Under the pieces are notes generated by a model. It worked only from the letters and a program-made list of their open reading frames with translations, was not told the origin of the DNA and ran no database searches. A program made the position numbers and the translations under genes. Below are positions 24,401 through 37,525 of a stretch of DNA of 64,000 nucleotides, in pieces. The stretch is from Onthophagus taurus (lineage: Eukaryota; Arthropoda; Insecta; Coleoptera; Scarabaeidae). The stretch covers positions 2,728,001 to 2,792,000 of the forward strand of contig NC_091973.1 in assembly GCF_036711975.1 (NCBI RefSeq), written 5' to 3'. Positions within the stretch are counted from its first letter, which is position 1; the number at the start of each line of letters is the position of its first letter.

Positions 24401-27400
24401 TTTGGGAAGTTTTGGTGCTTCAAATGATTAAGTACGGTTCAATTCTTGAGTTATTTGACCTTTTTGATTGATAAAGATTTTCGTTAGAAAATAGAAACTC
24501 TCATTTGGGCAATAATTCAAAAATTAATACCGTAAATAAAAGAATTTTCTAATTTGCTAATTTTCAAATTCATTATACTAAACATTGAAAAAAATTCACC
24601 TATATATATGTATAGTAAAGTTTTATCTTATAAAAACAATCCCGAATTTTATTAATTTCTTTTAATGTCGCACCACAAACGAAACTCCTTCTTGAAGACA
24701 TTTCATTAATAGCGCAACACACTTTGCGGTCAACCGTAGTTAATTATAAATTGTGTTGTACTTTAATGTCGCGATTATTGCACTTGTAATGGGTTACGAA
24801 GTATGAAATTTAATTGTTAAAGTAAACACGATTCTTATTAAATTAGACTTGCAATATATATAAGTTCAAATACATACTTGATCCTAAAATGATTTTATTT
24901 TTGTCTGTGGGAATCTTTTAGCGTAACGAGTTTTGGATTCATCTTCTCTTGTCTCTATTTTTCAAGGTAAAGGTCCTGTTGTTTCAGACATAATAGGCGT
25001 ATTTTAGTTATTTTAGGTAATGTTTATAAAAAAAAATAAAAGCCTTAAACACACTGGTTTTTATTTAGTGTAAAAAAAAGTGTTTATAAATTTTTTTCTT
25101 ACATATAAAGGTATATATTTACAAAATACTTTCTAATTTATCTAATAAAAAAACTATGAAAAATATAAATATCATAAATATAATAACAATTAAAATATAA
25201 ATTGTCGAGATTCGAGTCACGAACTTGAGATTCGGAATAGAACCCATTAAAAGGCGGCGAGTTTTGTCTTAATAGTCTTGATCTGAGCTAGTTATTAATT
25301 AATTTATACTACGGAAGGAGGTGTTTTTATGGTGGATGGTCGGCGGGCAAGTTTTCTTTCGATCGCTTCTAAACTTTTTCCTCTCGTTTCCGGAACGTAT
25401 CGATAAATAAATATTAGGGATACTAAGCATACAACGCCGAATATCCAAAACGTTAGTGATTCCCCAAGAACGTTTAAAGCATCTTGGAATGTTTTGGTTA
25501 CAATAAATGTGCAAGCCCAATTAAAAGCGGTTGCAATTGACGCTGCAGAACCTCGAACCTTAGCGGGTAAAATTTCACCTAACATTAACCAAGGTACGGG
25601 TCCGAAACCTAACGAGAACCCGAGAACGTATAAAACTAAACAAGTTAGGGGTAACCAACCAATTGATTCTACTAATTCATCGTAATTCTTTAATAAATAG
25701 AAATAAATTCCTAAAATAATTATAGTTAAAGTCATCACAGATCCAGATATATATAACAATACTTTGCGACCAACTTTATCTATTAATATAGTAGCTATGA
25801 ATGTTGCGATAAAATTAACTACACCTACAATAATAGTACAAATATGAGATGGAATCGATGATCCAGCTAATTCAAAAATTTGTGTCGTATAAAAAATAAT
25901 TGCGTTAATCCCACTTAATTGTTGGAAAAACATTAAACCTAACGCTATAACCAAAGGTTTTAAATTAGCTTTTTTAAATATATCGGAAAGATGCGAATGG
26001 GACGACAATTTAACGCTTTCTTGATGAGAATTTTCGATGTCATCTAACTCTTTTTGTACATCAGCTTCACGTCCTCGTAAATATTGCAACGCTTTTCTTG
26101 CATCTTCAACTTTATCTTTGGATACATACCATCTTGGCGTTTCCGGAATAAAAAACATCAATATTAAAAATGGCACTGGAAGTGCGATTCCTAAATAACC
26201 AAGTTGGTACCAAGTTAAATAACTCCCAGCCGTGAAACATAAAACGATTCCCATATTGCCGAAAGCAGTCGGCAATAAACCTAATATTCCACGGACTTCC
26301 GGTTGTATCGTCTCACCCAAATACACCGGAAGAGTTAACGATGCTATTCCCACGCTTAAACCAACGATGGCTCTCGCGATGTACATGTAGTAAACATTTG
26401 TGGCTAAAGCCGTTAGTATCCATGATATTACAAACATTACAGCTGTTGCTACTATTGTCCATTTTCTTCCGATAAATTCGATTAATTGACCTCCAATTAA
26501 TGCTCCTACAAGAGCTGCTAATGGCATAAATCCAGATAACCACGAGTACTATAAAAAAAAATTAAATCAAATGAACTCTTTTAAAACACAAGCAAATATA
26601 GGTGATTAATGTTAATTTGAAAACTAAATATAACGGACAACAGGAATAAATTTTCCGTTTTTAGTTAAACAAAGTAGGTGATTTTCTAAATTTATTATAT
26701 AACATTTCATAAACACGGACATTCTTCGGTTTCAATTGATTAAGATAACAAAATTCTAATTGTTTTTGAAAGAGAAGTAATTCAAGTTGTTTGTAAACAG
26801 TTTTAAAATAACACAAGATCCAATAACATACCAAATATTTAGTTTCATTTTTTTTTGATTGTTAACAATTAAAACTAGATCTAACAAGTTATGATCAGTT
26901 GCCCAAGCTATGTTCGTGATATAAGAAATAGTCTTGGCCGACTTCGAAGATGTCCACTCCAAGTACCATGAATTTTTTTTTATTATTTCTACCATAAAGT
27001 TGTTAATGGAATAATCTCGGCCGACTTCGAAGACGTCGGCCGCTCTAAGTATTGTTCATGGTACTTGAAGCGGCCGACGTCTTCGAAATCGGCCGAGATT
27101 ACTTTTTATATGGCGAACCTAAGTCAAGGCGGCCGACGTCTTTGAAGTCGGCCGAGATTACTTCTTATATCACGAATCTAACTTGGGGCGGCCGACGTCT
27201 CCGAAGTCGGCCGAGATTATTTCTTCCATAAAGTTGTTAATGGTATCCCTTAGGATTCGGAGATCACTTCCAGGACGTCGGCCGCCCCAAGTTATGTCCG
27301 TGATATAAGAAATAATCTCGGCCGACTTCGAAGACGTCGGCCGCCCCAAGTTAGGTTCGTGATATAAGAAGTAATCTAGGCTGACTTCGAAGACGTCTTC

Positions 27401-30400
27401 GAAGTCGGCCGAGATTATCTCTTTCAAAAAGTTGTTAATGGTATCTCTTAGGATTCGGAGATCACTTCGAGGATATCGGCCGCCCCAAGTTATGTCCGTG
27501 ATATAAGATGTAATCTCGGCCGACTTCGAAGACGTCGGCCGCCCTACGTATTGTTCATGATGCTTAGGGCGGCCGATGTCTTCGAAATCGGCCGATATTA
27601 CTTTTTTTATCGCGAACCCAACTCAGGGCGGCCGCGGTCTTCGAAGTCGGCCGAGATTATTTCTTCCATAAAGTTGTTAATGGTATCCCTTAGGATTCTG
27701 AGATCACTTCCAGGACGTCGGCCGCCCCAAGTTATGTCCGTGATATAAGAAATAATCTCGGCCGACTTCGAAGACGTCGGCCGCCCTGAGTTAGGTTCGT
27801 GATAGAAGAAGTAATCTCGGCCGACGTCTTCGAAGTCGGCCGCCCTACGTATTGTTCATGATGCTTAGGGCGGCCGATGTCTTCGAAATCGGCCGATATT
27901 ACTTTTTTTATCGCGAACCCAACTCAGGGCGGCCGCGGTCTTCGAAGTCGGCCGAGATTATTTCTTCCATAAAGTTGTTAATGGTATCCCTTAGGATTCT
28001 GAGATCACTTCCAGGACGTCGGCCGCCCCAAGTTATGTCCGTGATATAAGAAATAATCTCGGCCGACTTCGAAGACGTCGGCCGCCCTGAGTTAGGTTCG
28101 TGATATAAGAAGTAATCTAGGCTGACTTCGAAGACGTCGGCCGCCCTGAGTTAGGTTCGTGATATAAGAAGTAATCTAGGCTGACTTCGAAGACGTCGGC
28201 CGCCCTAAGTATTGTTCATGATGCTTAGGGCGGCCGATGTCTTCGAAATCGGCCGATATTACTTTTTTTTATCGCGAACCCAACTCAGGGCGGCCGACGT
28301 CTTCGAAGTCGGCCGAGATTATTTCTTCTATAAAGTTGTTAATGGTATCCCTTAGGATTCTGAGATCACTTCCAGGACGTCGGCCGCCCCAAGTTATGTC
28401 CGTGATATAAGAAATAATCTCGGCCGACTTCGAAGACGTCGGCCGCCCTGAGTTAGGTTCGTGATAGAAGAAGTAATCTCGGCCGACTTCGAAGACGTCT
28501 GCCGCCCTAAGCATCATGAACAATACTTAGGGCGGCCGACGTCTTCGAAGTCGGCCGAGATTACTTTTTCTATCGCGAACCCAACTCAGGGCGGCCGACG
28601 TCTTCGAAGTCGGCCGAGATTATTTCTTCCATAAAGTTGTTAATGGTATTCCTTAGGATTCGGAGATCATTTCGAGGATATCGGCCGTCCCAAGTTATGT
28701 CCGTAATATAAGAAATAATCTCGGCCGACTTCGAAGACGTCGGCCGCCCTGAGTTAGGTTCGTGATATAAGAAGTAATCTCGGCCGACTTCGAAGACGTC
28801 GGCCGCCCTAAGTATTGTTCATGATGCTTAGGGCGGCCGATGTCTTCGAAATCGGCCGATATTACTTTTTTTATCGCGAACCCAACTCAGGGCGGCCGAC
28901 GTCTTCGAAGTCGGCCGAGATTATTTCTTCTATAAAGTTGTTAATGGTATCCCTTAGGATTCTGAGATCACTTCCAGGACGTCGGCCGCCCCAAGTTATG
29001 TCCGTGATATAAGAAATAATCTCGGCCGACTTCGAAGACGTCGGCCGCCCTGAGTTAGGTTCGTGATATAAGAAGTAATCTCGGCCGACTTCGAAGACGT
29101 TGGCCGCCCTAAGTATTGTTCATGATGCTTAGGGCGGCCGATGTCTTCGAAATCGGCCGATATTACTTTTTTTATCGCGAACCCAACTCAGGGCGGCCGA
29201 CGTCTTCGAAGTCGGCCGAGATTATTTCTTCTATAAAGTTGTTAATGGTATCCCTTAGGATTCTGAGATCACTTCCAGGACGTCGGCCGCCCCAAGTTAT
29301 GTCCGTGATATAAGAAATAATCTCGGCCGACTTCGAAGACGTCGGCCGCCCTGAGTTAGGTTCGTGATAGAAGAAGTAATCTCGGCCGACTTCGAAGACG
29401 TCTGCCGCCCTAAGCATCATGAACAATACTTAGGGCGGCCGACGTCTTCGAAGTCGGCCGAGATTACTTTTTCTATCGCGAACCCAACTCAGGGCGGCCG
29501 ACGTCTTCGAAGTCGGCCGAGATTATTTCTTCCATAAAGTTGTTAATGGTATTCCTTAGGATTCGGAGATCATTTCGAGGATATCGGCCGTCCCAAGTTA
29601 TGTCCGTAATATAAGAAATAATCTCGGCCGACTTCGAAGACGTCGGCCGCCCTGAGTTAGGTTCGTGATATAAGAAGTAATCTCGGCCGACTTCGAAGAC
29701 GTCGGCCGCCCTAAGTATTGTTCATGATGCTTAGGGCGGCCGATGTCTTCGAAATCGGCCGATATTACTTTTTTTATCGCGAACCCAACTCAGGGCGGCC
29801 GACGTCTTCGAAGTCGGCCAAGATTATCTCTTTCAAAAAGTTGTTAATGGTATTCCTTAGGATTCGGAGATCACTTCGAGGATATCGGCCGCCCCAAGTT
29901 ATATCCGTGATATAAGAAATAATCTCGGCCGACTTCGAAGACGTCGGCCGCCCTGAGTTAAGTTCGTGATATAAGAAGTAATCTCGGCCGACTTCGCAGA
30001 CGTCGGCCGCCCTAAGTATTGTTCATGGTACTTGGGGCGGCCGACGTCTTCGAAGTCGGCCGAGATTATTTCTACCATAAAGTTGTTAATGGTATCCCTT
30101 AGGATTCGGCGATCACTTCGAGGAAGTCGGTCGTCCTAATTATTGTTCATAATACTTGCGGTTTAATCAAGTCTAAACCGGTGGAATAAAAATAAAACTT
30201 ATTTTAAAATATTACTAACATCTCCAAACCAAAATTTAAATATATTTTATTTATCTCAATTGAAATAAAATTCTTTTCAAGATAAAGAAATTTTGAAATA
30301 AAAAAACAAAAACATATTTACACAGAATAAATTTTTAACGGAAAATTTAATTTGATTAACGTTAAATCTAATTAGTAGATAACCCAAAAAGAAAAAAAGA

Positions 30401-33400
30401 ACGGTTCTATTTAAAATAAAAAATGTAATTTGATCTACTTTGATAAGGTCTAAACTAAGTAATAAGTACAAAGTTGGTCAAAACGTTGAATGAAAAAAAG
30501 TTTTACCTCGTAATTGGTGATTCCTAAGTCCTCTTCTAGACCTTTCTGGGCTGGTGCTGTGTATGCAGTGACGAATCCAATGACGAAGGAAACGATGGAA
30601 ACCGATACGGCAGTGAGGATCTACAATAGAAAGGAAACTGTTAACCGGTTCTATAGTGATTGATCGTATGCACTTAAGGTGCATTTGGGTTTTGGCTCGA
30701 ACTCTTTGAACGTGACATGGATTACGCAGGCCGAACGGCTTCATTTTCGCGTTCTAAATAACGAATGTTTTACGTGAAAGCCAAAAGAGTTAAACGAGCC
30801 TAGATAAACAAATAGGTAGATCAAGGAAAAAAAAATAGTATTTTTTTTAAGTAACCATGACATTATGTTATACTTAGAGAGTTTAAAAATAATTAGTTTA
30901 ATTATAAATCGACCTTAACGTGGCGGAATTTGATCAAAGTTTTTTTTACTTACTTGAGAATAAGTTACTTTTCGCCCTTTCATCTTTTGAGTCGTTGTTT
31001 CGTTATAAACTTGGTCGTCGTCTTCAGCTTTTTTCTTCAATGGCTCAATTTCCGGTTGAAAATTTCTTAAATTCTCTCCTAATCGTTTATTTGAACCGAA
31101 CTGTTGTAATGTATCCATTGATGATAAGTTAGTAGTGGTAGTTGAAGCTGATATTGTTGGCGTGTTTGGACAGTTCGCCAGCAACTGATGCTGTGCCGTC
31201 TGAAAATAAAAGATGCTCATTTAACGGGAGCTTATTTTTTTATTCGGAATCGCGCGATAATCCCTCCTCACTAAGTAGTCTTCGTTATTTTAAATAGATA
31301 AGATATTCTTTCTAAAACGACAAAGAGAAGTTTTCTTCAACGATGAAACCTTGAATCCGAGTGTACCTTAATGGTAATAATTACAAGTTTTTTTATATTG
31401 TTCTTCTTTATATCTCGCATGCAGGAAGTAGGAAGTTAGGATCTTTAAGGACGGACAGGAAAGTTTCCTTCATAATAGGAAAAAAACCAATTGATCGCTA
31501 ATTAATGAATCAATTTATCGCCAATTTTAGTTTTTTGTTGCTTTTTAGAAAGCTGTTAATTTCTTTTTAAGGTTGTTCGTGAAATCCTATTAGTAAACGT
31601 GTTTTGCGTAAACTTTAAGAAGCCTGTGTGTTTTACTAAGTGCTTAGTTAGAAGTTAGAATCGTTTTTATTTATTTATTATTCTCTGCCATACCGGATTA
31701 TAAATAGTCGATATTGTGATATATTCATCCCCGATTTTGATGGTACCGTCAGCGTTCTGTAACAATTTAACAACATCAACCATTTTTTTATTGAAGAGAG
31801 AAAGATAGAGCCACAAAGATGAAGTTAGAAATAGATTCAAATTCGTTTCTTCAAGAATACTATTTACACATTAATTCCTTATAAAATTAATTAATTTATT
31901 TATTCCGTTTTTTTCTTACGTAAAGGTCAATATCAATTATACGGTGAAAGATACGTGAATAAACAAAGAATACTATTTTGTTACTAATTTATTGTTACTA
32001 ATTGTTTTGTTTAAGGAATAATCTAAGATCGAATACATTAAATCCGATAAAACTCTCACTTTGTTTTTTATATATATATAAAAGTGATGAATTTAAACTC
32101 GTTGGTTGATTTTTGAAAGTAAGTTCGAGGAAGTATTCGAAGAATCGAAAGCGAACCTAAGAAAGTATTATTAGTCCCTCGAAAGTATCTTGAAGAGTGA
32201 AATTGTCAAATTTTACGAGACACCTTATTTTATATTATTACATAAAAGTAAAAGAGAAGAAAAATTTACATATATATAGAGAAGAGAAATAGAGAAAAGG
32301 AAAGATAGATGTTTGAATACGTTTTCATACCATATAGTTATCTATCGGCAGCACTGTATTGCGTTTGCATGCGCTACTCTGAAATGCGAAAAGTCTCTTA
32401 AATGAAACAGTTGGGTCAAAATGATTTTTTTGACAATGCCCACTTGGTTTATTACTTATGTAATGTTTGCATAATTTTGTAGTAGGATTTCAAAACATGA
32501 CCGGATTCGGTTTTTATACGAAGATGAAACTCACCGATGGATTATTACGAAGGATTGAATCCGGGCAAATCACCCACCATTTGCGTTGTTGACCGGGATC
32601 ACCTCCACCAGACATATTGATGTCGAAAATAAACAAAACTCAAGAAACGAACTCAAAAGCAATTTTCTGTATACGTGAAAATGACTCGTTACCACATTAC
32701 CTTTCATACTGACGTTTACCCATGGTCATTTATACTTTATACTATACCCAACCCCACCAACGGCTTTAGGCGCCGACGATTTAACTCAACGTTACCACAA
32801 GAACAGGTTCGTACCGATCATCCGAATTAAAAGAACTCCGGAATCATTAAATATCACTTCACCATATATTACATGACTTCCGATGTTGAAAAATTACGGA
32901 ATTTGAAAAGGCAAAAAAAACGTTCAAACGGTATTTTCTTTCGTACGAAGGTAGATGAAATAGAACGGATGTAATTGGTCGGCCACCGACCGGACTGGAG
33001 GTGTTGTCAACAAGCCGTTCTCTCATTGGTTAGTTTCGAGGGGTATGGCCTTACGTACTAAGCGCACTCCGAGTATGACCTTGACTAACTGAGGACACTT
33101 GTAACCAAACTACCAGACTCCAAGATGAAAATATGTCCAGTTTAACTTTCTATCACATTTTAATTTTTTTCTTTGATACTTACCAAATGATTTTGCGAAA
33201 TGCTTTTTCGAAACCATTTCCACTTCTTGGTATTACCAATTTTCTCCATTCTTGATAATCAAAATTTGGAACGTTCTACAATCTTCTCTATACGGTTTTA
33301 TTCCACTACTTATTGCTTAACCAGTGACAATTGGTTAACAGACCGGCGGAATCTTACAGACTACCGTTCCTCCGAGGGTTCTCCCACCGTTATATACCCG

Positions 33401-36400
33401 TTGTTTTCTCTTATCAGATAATAATTAAGATGGAGGTGTGTGCTTTGGCTACGTCATAGGGACACACCTTTTCTATATCATTAAGATCATAAATTCTTTA
33501 AAAATTTATTTCAAATTTAAGTTATTCTCATTATTATCTTATATTAACAAGTTGAAAGGTGTGCCGCTTCCAGCACACCTACCAACATAAAAACAACACT
33601 TCGAACGTTATGACGCAATAATATGGCAATAATACGAAAATCATGTTAAACTATTACTTAGTATTTTTCCATAGAGGTACTTTAATTAATTCAGCTTTCA
33701 TACCAGTTCTTTTGCATACCGGATTAAAAAAAACTACCGCTTTTTTTCTGTTGTTGTTTATCGATTCTATACCCACTTCTAATTTCGTACATATCTTTCC
33801 TTATTTAGACAACTAAATTTTTTCTCATTTTACTATTTTTTTTTTTTCTCCAAACAACCACGTATACGCAATTCATTCCTCTAATTAAACAGAAAATACG
33901 TGCTACGTAGCATGTTTATCCACTTAAGAATTCAATTAATGAAACGTTACGCTCTATTCTGACCTTTAAAGCTTCAGTGCTTAAGGGTCATGTGACAACC
34001 AGACACGTTTATTTTAATTTCAATCAGAATTTATCAGTCTATTAAATTTTATTATTAGAAATTTATCTAAAATTAAAAACTGGATTTTAAAAACATTACA
34101 AAAAAATGACCGAAATAATCATTATACAGGTTTATTAATACCAACTCATTATCCTTTATTTTTGCATCATCCTTTTATGTAAATTTTTATTTCAGCAATA
34201 AAATTTAATTTATTGAATGAATTTTTTTTAACCTCTCAGGTAAAACTTTCGGTTGAAGTGTATTTTTTAACATAACATATTGGCCAATACTACCAACCTA
34301 AATATTTGACTCAGAGAATCTCTCCATCTCATTCTATGTCTTTCTATGTTTTGCTCGCAAATACTTTTCTGCTTTCGCTCAATCGTTAGAAGGGACACAT
34401 CCATCTTATTCTTTGAGCTTTAGCAAACCTAATAATGTTTTTTCCTTCAACAAGATTGTTTAATTTCAGAGTTATCGTTTTCATCGTAATACAACCAAAA
34501 TGAGTTGAGACCATGGTTTGATAGACAATTTTTGTTAATCTATTGGTGCTTTTAAAAATGTAAAAAAAAATGAGTGATGGAAAATTCGAACAAGGAAGTT
34601 ACCAAAGTCTCAGTGTTACCATTGTTCATTATCTTGAATCAAGGTCGCGTCTATAAACTACATCCTATCGTTCGGCATAACTCTATGTTTGTTGATGTAT
34701 AGCAACCGTAATTAGTTACGCATTTTATGGCAAGGTCTTTTTGTCTGAGAGAGTAGTAAAATTTACAAAGGCCCAGTTGTAAACGTATTGTGAGGGACAG
34801 GTAGCTCGTCCGAACAAAAACGTGACCCTGTTCTGCTCGTGAAAATTCCAGCTAAAAACAATGTTGTATCAAAATAGTATAAATTTATATATATTTTTTA
34901 TTGCGCTTCTTCGAAGTTGAAGTTATGTTTAGATAGAATCGAACATTCCTTGAATTTCGAAAATATTGCACAATACGATTTAATTTTCGAGGAAATTTTT
35001 TATATTATTCCCCAATATTCTGGAATAAACGAAACACACATATTAATCAGATAAAGTGAGTTAAGAAAACGATTTTGATCATATTAAATAATAATAATAA
35101 ATAAAAATTTAGTAATTTTCTAATCGTGATTCATTTTGGAACGATCGGGTTGATTTGATTAGATGAAGCCTAGCATTTTTTCACGTTTTACTCTCGTACT
35201 TTGAACTGCGTAGGCTTGGCGTCGCGATACGTCGATTTAAGCGATAAGCGAAGGTGTGTACTGACGTAGAACGAACTTGAATTACAATTAATACTTTTCA
35301 AAGTACGTATCAGTCTGTAATCTTTACTTTAGAAATGTATTAAACGTTATCTTTGTGTTAAAAATAGAATTAATCTAAGAATTTGTTAAACATTCATAGA
35401 GTTTTATAGAATAATTTTTTGTATAGGTCTCTTAAAAACTTTCCGTTGCAATTTTTCAATTTGCTTTCAAGGTACAGGAAGCGTAGAAGTGATTATGTCG
35501 ATTAACAGTTCGTGAGAACTATGAAAATAGATCGGTTAGAATATAAATTTGTTGTTCGAATTTTCTAATAATCTTATTAATCTACTGGATTACGTAAGGA
35601 TAAGTCTCGTGATGTACTTTTGACATTTGAGTAAACAGCATCTCTTTTTTATAAACCGCTTCGTTCATTAACTCTTAACGATAAAAAAATACATTTATTG
35701 GAAAATCAAGGTCTTTTCTGTAGAAAAAAGAATCGCGCTTCGTAATTGTATGGTAATATTTTTTTCCAGCATAACAATTGCTTGTCTGACTGCTTCCTAT
35801 TGGCTTGTGTTGAAAGGTTTGTTGCTCAATTCGTTTAGTTTGCGAGAGCTCAAAGTTCGCGTTGCTTACGTCGAAGCGGAGGATTTTTTTCCTAGTATTT
35901 TGGCGACCACTTTTATTGAGTTGCAAAAAATCATACGGTGTCGCTAAATGGCGAAACGGTTACATCCATCCGGGCTTCCTGACCTATTTCTTTCTACCAT
36001 ACACACACATCGTGTGTTACATCCATCGTCATTCATCGCTTTCATTTGCTTTTGTATTGACGTCGTGTGATTACTCTTACGTAATATCTTTCTTAATACA
36101 ATTTTCTTCGTGTTTCCCAGTCGACCAGTAGAAATCATCTTCGGAGGATATTCACTTTGACTAGAGAGGGTCACTAAACTTAAAGCGATTCGACAAAAAA
36201 AAATAATAGAAATATCGCAACCGGTTTTATCATATAATTTTCCCATTTTACCGGTAGATTCGATCGTTTTGATTTTTTGCGCGTGATTCCGAATGAACAA
36301 ACAAATATTACGTAATATCGTCCAATCTTCTTTCTTGGAACGATGATGTAGTTACTAACTGGCCGTGACATCATTGCGCTTTTATTCCCAAAATTACCTG

Positions 36401-37076
36401 TCATATATATGATGAAATTACTGAAATATTCCATTCGAATAAAAAAAAATAATTGACTCGAAAACAACATTTACAGAATACGACAAAAGTTTCCAGACCC
36501 AAAAAATATTTCTAAATCCTAATCGACAGTGACGTTTATATTTTTTTATTGATCATTTTGTTATTTTAGACTTTGTACCAAAACGGTACAACGCGCTCCC
36601 GTTGATTGAATCTCGCGACTTGATTGCTATCGCATACGAACGATCGTGACGTACTATTTCTGTCTCTCTCCACGCAACTCTTAAGCACAATTTACAAATC
36701 AGACCTTGCTTCGGTCACGTGAACCCTTAGGCGATTATTCTGAACATTCCGCTTGGCATTTACCCGAAAATTAAACGTCATTATTAAAACAGAAAGGTAG
36801 GCGGAGTCGATTGACCATATAAAGTCAACGGATTTAAACAAGTCATTTGATCAGGAAACTTCCATTAAAATTGATTTCCTTTTCGTCCTTTCAGATGCTT
36901 GTCTCCGATGCCAAGCCGAGAGCAAGAAGGACTACTCCGGAAAACAAGACTGCGTCGTGGTTTGGGGTGAATGTAACCACTCATTCCACAATTGCTGTAT
37001 GTCCCTTTGGGTGAAACAAAACAACAGATGTCCGTTGTGTCAACAAGAATGGTCTATACAGAGAATGGGAATTTAA
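21431..37076 (+). CDS. Roc2: Roc2 / RBX2 (RNF7/SAG) RING-H2 protein, two exons
   Basis: Exons 21431..21626 and 36895..37076 join in frame to 125 residues. Exon 1 ends in [20 protein letters not shown] plus [10 protein letters not shown]. Exon 2 continues [10 protein letters not shown], then the RING-H2 core [20 protein letters not shown] and [11 protein letters not shown]. The Cys/His ligands of RBX2 are all present. RBX2 is the catalytic RING subunit of cullin-5 ubiquitin ligases. In-frame ATGs at about 21479 and 21500 would give 109 or 102 residues; relatives are about 113, so the start is not settled. The single intron is about 15.3 kb, contains the whole Tret1 gene on the other strand and two hairpin-repeat arrays. 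A candidate poly(A) signal is at 37146-37151. Confidence 0.92.
21936..22115. mobile_element. One-ended fragment of a TIR element
   Basis: The sequence from ATACAGGCTGTATCTGAATG through CAAGGCGCGATTC and GAACCATGGGCGACTTCGG has the look of one end of a high-copy mariner-related MITE (ACAGGSTGT-type terminus). No matching inverted end is found before the hairpin array begins at about 22140, so it appears truncated by it. Confidence 0.4.
22140..24245. repeat. Hairpin-repeat array, 508 bp higher-order units (Roc2 intron)
   Basis: The landmark ATGATATTTGG recurs near 22173, 22681, 23189 and 23697, an exact 508 base spacing each time. Every unit contains several copies of the palindromic core in both orientations, separated by short AT-rich spacers such as TTATATCATGAACCTAACTT and ACCATAAACTTGTTAATGG. 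After the fourth start the pattern changes to a roughly 178 base period (landmarks near 23811 and 23989), then decays at 24245. It lies in the Roc2 intron downstream of the Tret1 3' end. Small open frames here are repeat translations. Confidence 0.92.
24246..25303. other. Roc2 intron between array and Tret1 3' end
   Basis: AT-rich, with no coding or structured element recognised. It includes the Tret1 3' UTR on the minus strand, with a candidate minus-strand poly(A) signal at 25060-25065. Confidence 0.6.
25304..32615 (-). CDS. Tret1: Tret1, facilitated trehalose transporter (long isoform), nested in Roc2 intron
   Basis: Exons from the ATG at 32615: 32615..32535, 31199..30954, 30620..30507 and 26548..25304, giving 561 residues. 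It is a 12-helix MFS sugar porter that moves trehalose between fat body, haemolymph and tissues. Family signatures include IGRKWTI after helix 2, [67 protein letters not shown] and the [12 protein letters not shown] tail. Splice joins are all phase 0; [20 protein letters not shown] and [18 protein letters not shown] restore the expected first helix and loop. The long cytosolic N-terminus (about 109 residues) parallels, but is shorter than, fly Tret1-1. The last intron holds a 3.2 kb hairpin-repeat array. It could instead be a close Tret1 paralogue. Confidence 0.9.
26549..30506 (-). other. Tret1 last intron (about 4 kb), mostly repeat array
   Basis: AT-rich ends flank the array annotated at 26925-30150. 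From 30151 to 30506 no feature is recognised. Confidence 0.7.
26925..30150. repeat. Hairpin-repeat array, ~301 bp units and ~903 bp higher-order repeat
   Basis: Landmarks TTGTTCATGATGCTTAGGG at 27551, 27852, 28212, 28815, 29116 and 29718 are spaced by 301, 360, 603, 301 and 602 bases. Blocks about 903 bases apart (28212 to 29116, 28815 to 29718) are almost identical, so a three-unit block was duplicated recently. Each unit alternates core palindromes with two spacer types: GTTAGGTTCGTGATATAAG and AAAGTTGTTAATGGTATCCC followed by CTTAGGATTCGGAGATCAC. The array is inside a Tret1 intron on the minus strand and the Roc2 intron on the plus strand, so both strands should be transcribed. Confidence 0.92.
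31694..31783 (-). CDS. Tret1: Alternative first coding exon of Tret1 (short isoform)
   Basis: An ATG at 31783 opens exactly 30 codons ([20 protein letters not shown], then [10 protein letters not shown]) ending at a CCG|GTATGG donor in phase 0. Joined to the 30620 exon it reads [12 protein letters not shown] and gives a 482 residue transporter without the long N-terminus. It also has an internal acceptor-like TTACAG, so it could instead be an internal exon. Insect Tret1 genes often have isoforms that differ at the N-terminus. Confidence 0.6.
32616..36894. other. Tret1 5' flank and distal Roc2 intron (4.3 kb)
   Basis: This holds the presumed Tret1 long-isoform promoter (about 32616-33400). 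The rest is AT-rich intron of Roc2 up to the acceptor at 36894. Short open frames near 33200, 35675, 35862 and 36180 are unconserved to my eye and overlap one another, so none is annotated. No repeat family or RNA gene is recognised. Confidence 0.55.
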
Positions 37077-37145
37077 TAAGTGCGAGCGAAATAACATATT
37101 GATGTTTTCACGATTCTCAAATTAATTAATTTGATAAATACAATT

Positions 37146-37151
37146 AATAAA
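37146..37151 (+). terminator. Candidate Roc2 poly(A) signal
   Basis: AATAAA occurs 70 bases after the Roc2 stop codon, a plausible distance for its 3' end. Confidence 0.4.
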
Positions 37152-37525
37152 AAATATTCTTTCCATTTTTAATCCTCAAAACCATATGCATCCTCTCTTA
37201 AAATAGAACGGTACTCAATAATATTTACAAGTTGATAATGTCCAAGACGTAATGAACTATGTCTATCATGCGGACCAATAATGCTCGCACAATCTACTCC
37301 AGGAACCGGAAACAAGGCCAAGGCGAGTTGTTTTAATCAATTCTTATTAAAAATAAATTCAAGTTCTCACGCCATCTATTTGTAGCGGACCAAACATTTT
37401 ATTATTCAACTCTTACAAAGCAATCTATATGATGATTATTTTATAAAAAAATATATAAAAGGTAAAATACTTTGATTTTATTGTGTGAAATATGGATTGA
37501 TTTTTTTATCATTTTAAATTTACAG

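Noticed and set aside
22140-30150. Many 65-85 codon frames in the intronic arrays, and resemblance to a CRISPR array
   Set aside because: The frames are repeat translations on both strands. Regular palindromes with spacers look CRISPR-like, but spacers are themselves repeated, the host is a eukaryote and no cas gene is present.
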